From assembly GCF_001613805.1 (NCBI RefSeq), contig NZ_LPVY01000003.1, positions 310,001 through 374,000 on the forward strand: a stretch of 64,000 nucleotides of DNA, given 5' to 3'. Of the stretch, positions 63,821-64,000 are shown in pieces. This DNA is from Thalassospira lucentensis. Its GTDB lineage: Bacteria > Pseudomonadota > Alphaproteobacteria > Rhodospirillales > Thalassospiraceae. Positions within the stretch are counted from its first letter, which is position 1. Each line of letters starts with the position of its first letter. A program made the position numbers and the translations under genes. A model generated the notes under the pieces. The model was given only the letters and a program-made list of their open reading frames with translations. It did not search any database and was not told where the DNA came from.

Positions 63821-64000
63821 GAAGATATTTGACCTGTGAGCTTACAAAAACCTAGAACATCTGGATTAATTCACCAGACAACAAGCCAATACGCATAGAA
63901 AATGGTTAAGCCCATAAATTAATCGAGCTTAACCATTGAAAAATAAGGCTGATAGAAGTTCGTTTAGCGCTCATCAGCCATATCTGGGTCTGAACTTTGG
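63821..64000. other. 3' end of the window, nothing recognised
   Basis: This is AT-rich sequence after the AraC gene, with no coding frame or clear hairpin I can support. Confidence 0.4.

Noticed and set aside
1-64000. CRISPR arrays, insertion sequences, integrase or prophage genes
   Set aside because: I saw no regularly spaced repeats, transposase or integrase motifs, or attachment-site pattern anywhere in the window.

Overview
The window looks like chromosomal DNA of a marine-type alphaproteobacterium. Base composition is moderate, genes are tightly packed, there are many solute-uptake operons (Aap, Liv-type, BMP-type, TRAP), and purine/pyrimidine scavenging and PqiABC genes are present. 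A Rhodospirillales organism such as Thalassospira is my best guess, but it comes from gene content only and was not checked against a database. I see no phage, insertion sequence, CRISPR array, rRNA or plasmid feature. The only RNA gene found is one tRNA-Ser(GCT).

Layout. 1-5.4 kb: envelope-type genes (TPR protein, tail-anchored small protein, SPOR lipoprotein), msrA and a PAS-GGDEF diguanylate cyclase. 5.4-12.4 kb: an IclR regulator with a duplicated-repeat membrane protein, a soluble mini-chemoreceptor with a Cache domain, a TauE/SafE exporter, MoaB and acetoacetyl-CoA synthetase. 12.8-17.1 kb: the aapJQMP general amino acid ABC transporter. 17.2-18.8 kb: an orphan MlaF-like ATPase lacking two catalytic residues, then a DeoR regulator. 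19-26.4 kb: a LysR gene divergent from a five-gene Liv-type ABC transporter and a GMC oxidoreductase. 26.4-38.2 kb: a nucleoside-scavenging locus. It has an eight-gene minus-strand operon (two BMP binding proteins, one ATPase, two permeases, cdd, purine nucleoside phosphorylase, deoA), a divergent secreted 5'-nucleotidase and a PfkB kinase. 38.2-47.8 kb: a catabolic island with a class I amidotransferase, Fe-alcohol dehydrogenase, aldehyde dehydrogenase, glutamine-synthetase-like ligase, TRAP transporter and RpiR regulator. 47.9-53.1 kb: a stand-alone Lrp ligand domain, tRNA-Ser, a small protein, an MFS carrier, a GlxA-type regulator and a large unrecognised protein. 53.4-57 kb: pqiABC. 57.1-64 kb: an argP/argO-type pair, tdk, a LysR gene divergent from a DJ-1/Hsp31 protein, a copper-chaperone-like protein and an Fsr-like MFS carrier divergent from an AraC regulator.

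How the genes work together. The nucleotidase would free nucleosides in the periplasm, the BMP/ABC system would import them, and Cdd, PNP and DeoA would split them into bases and (deoxy)ribose-1-phosphate. In the 38-48 kb island, a ligase, alcohol dehydrogenase, aldehyde dehydrogenase and amidotransferase resemble the Puu/Ipu gamma-glutamylation logic, with an alcohol dehydrogenase where Puu has an amine oxidase. That suggests an amino alcohol as substrate. Four 16-bp sites of the form TGTAA-N6-TTACA (three exact, one with a single mismatch) lie in two pairs about 50 bp apart. One pair is in front of the ligase gene and one is between the TRAP operon and the divergent rpiR gene. They are the most notable new signal in the window.
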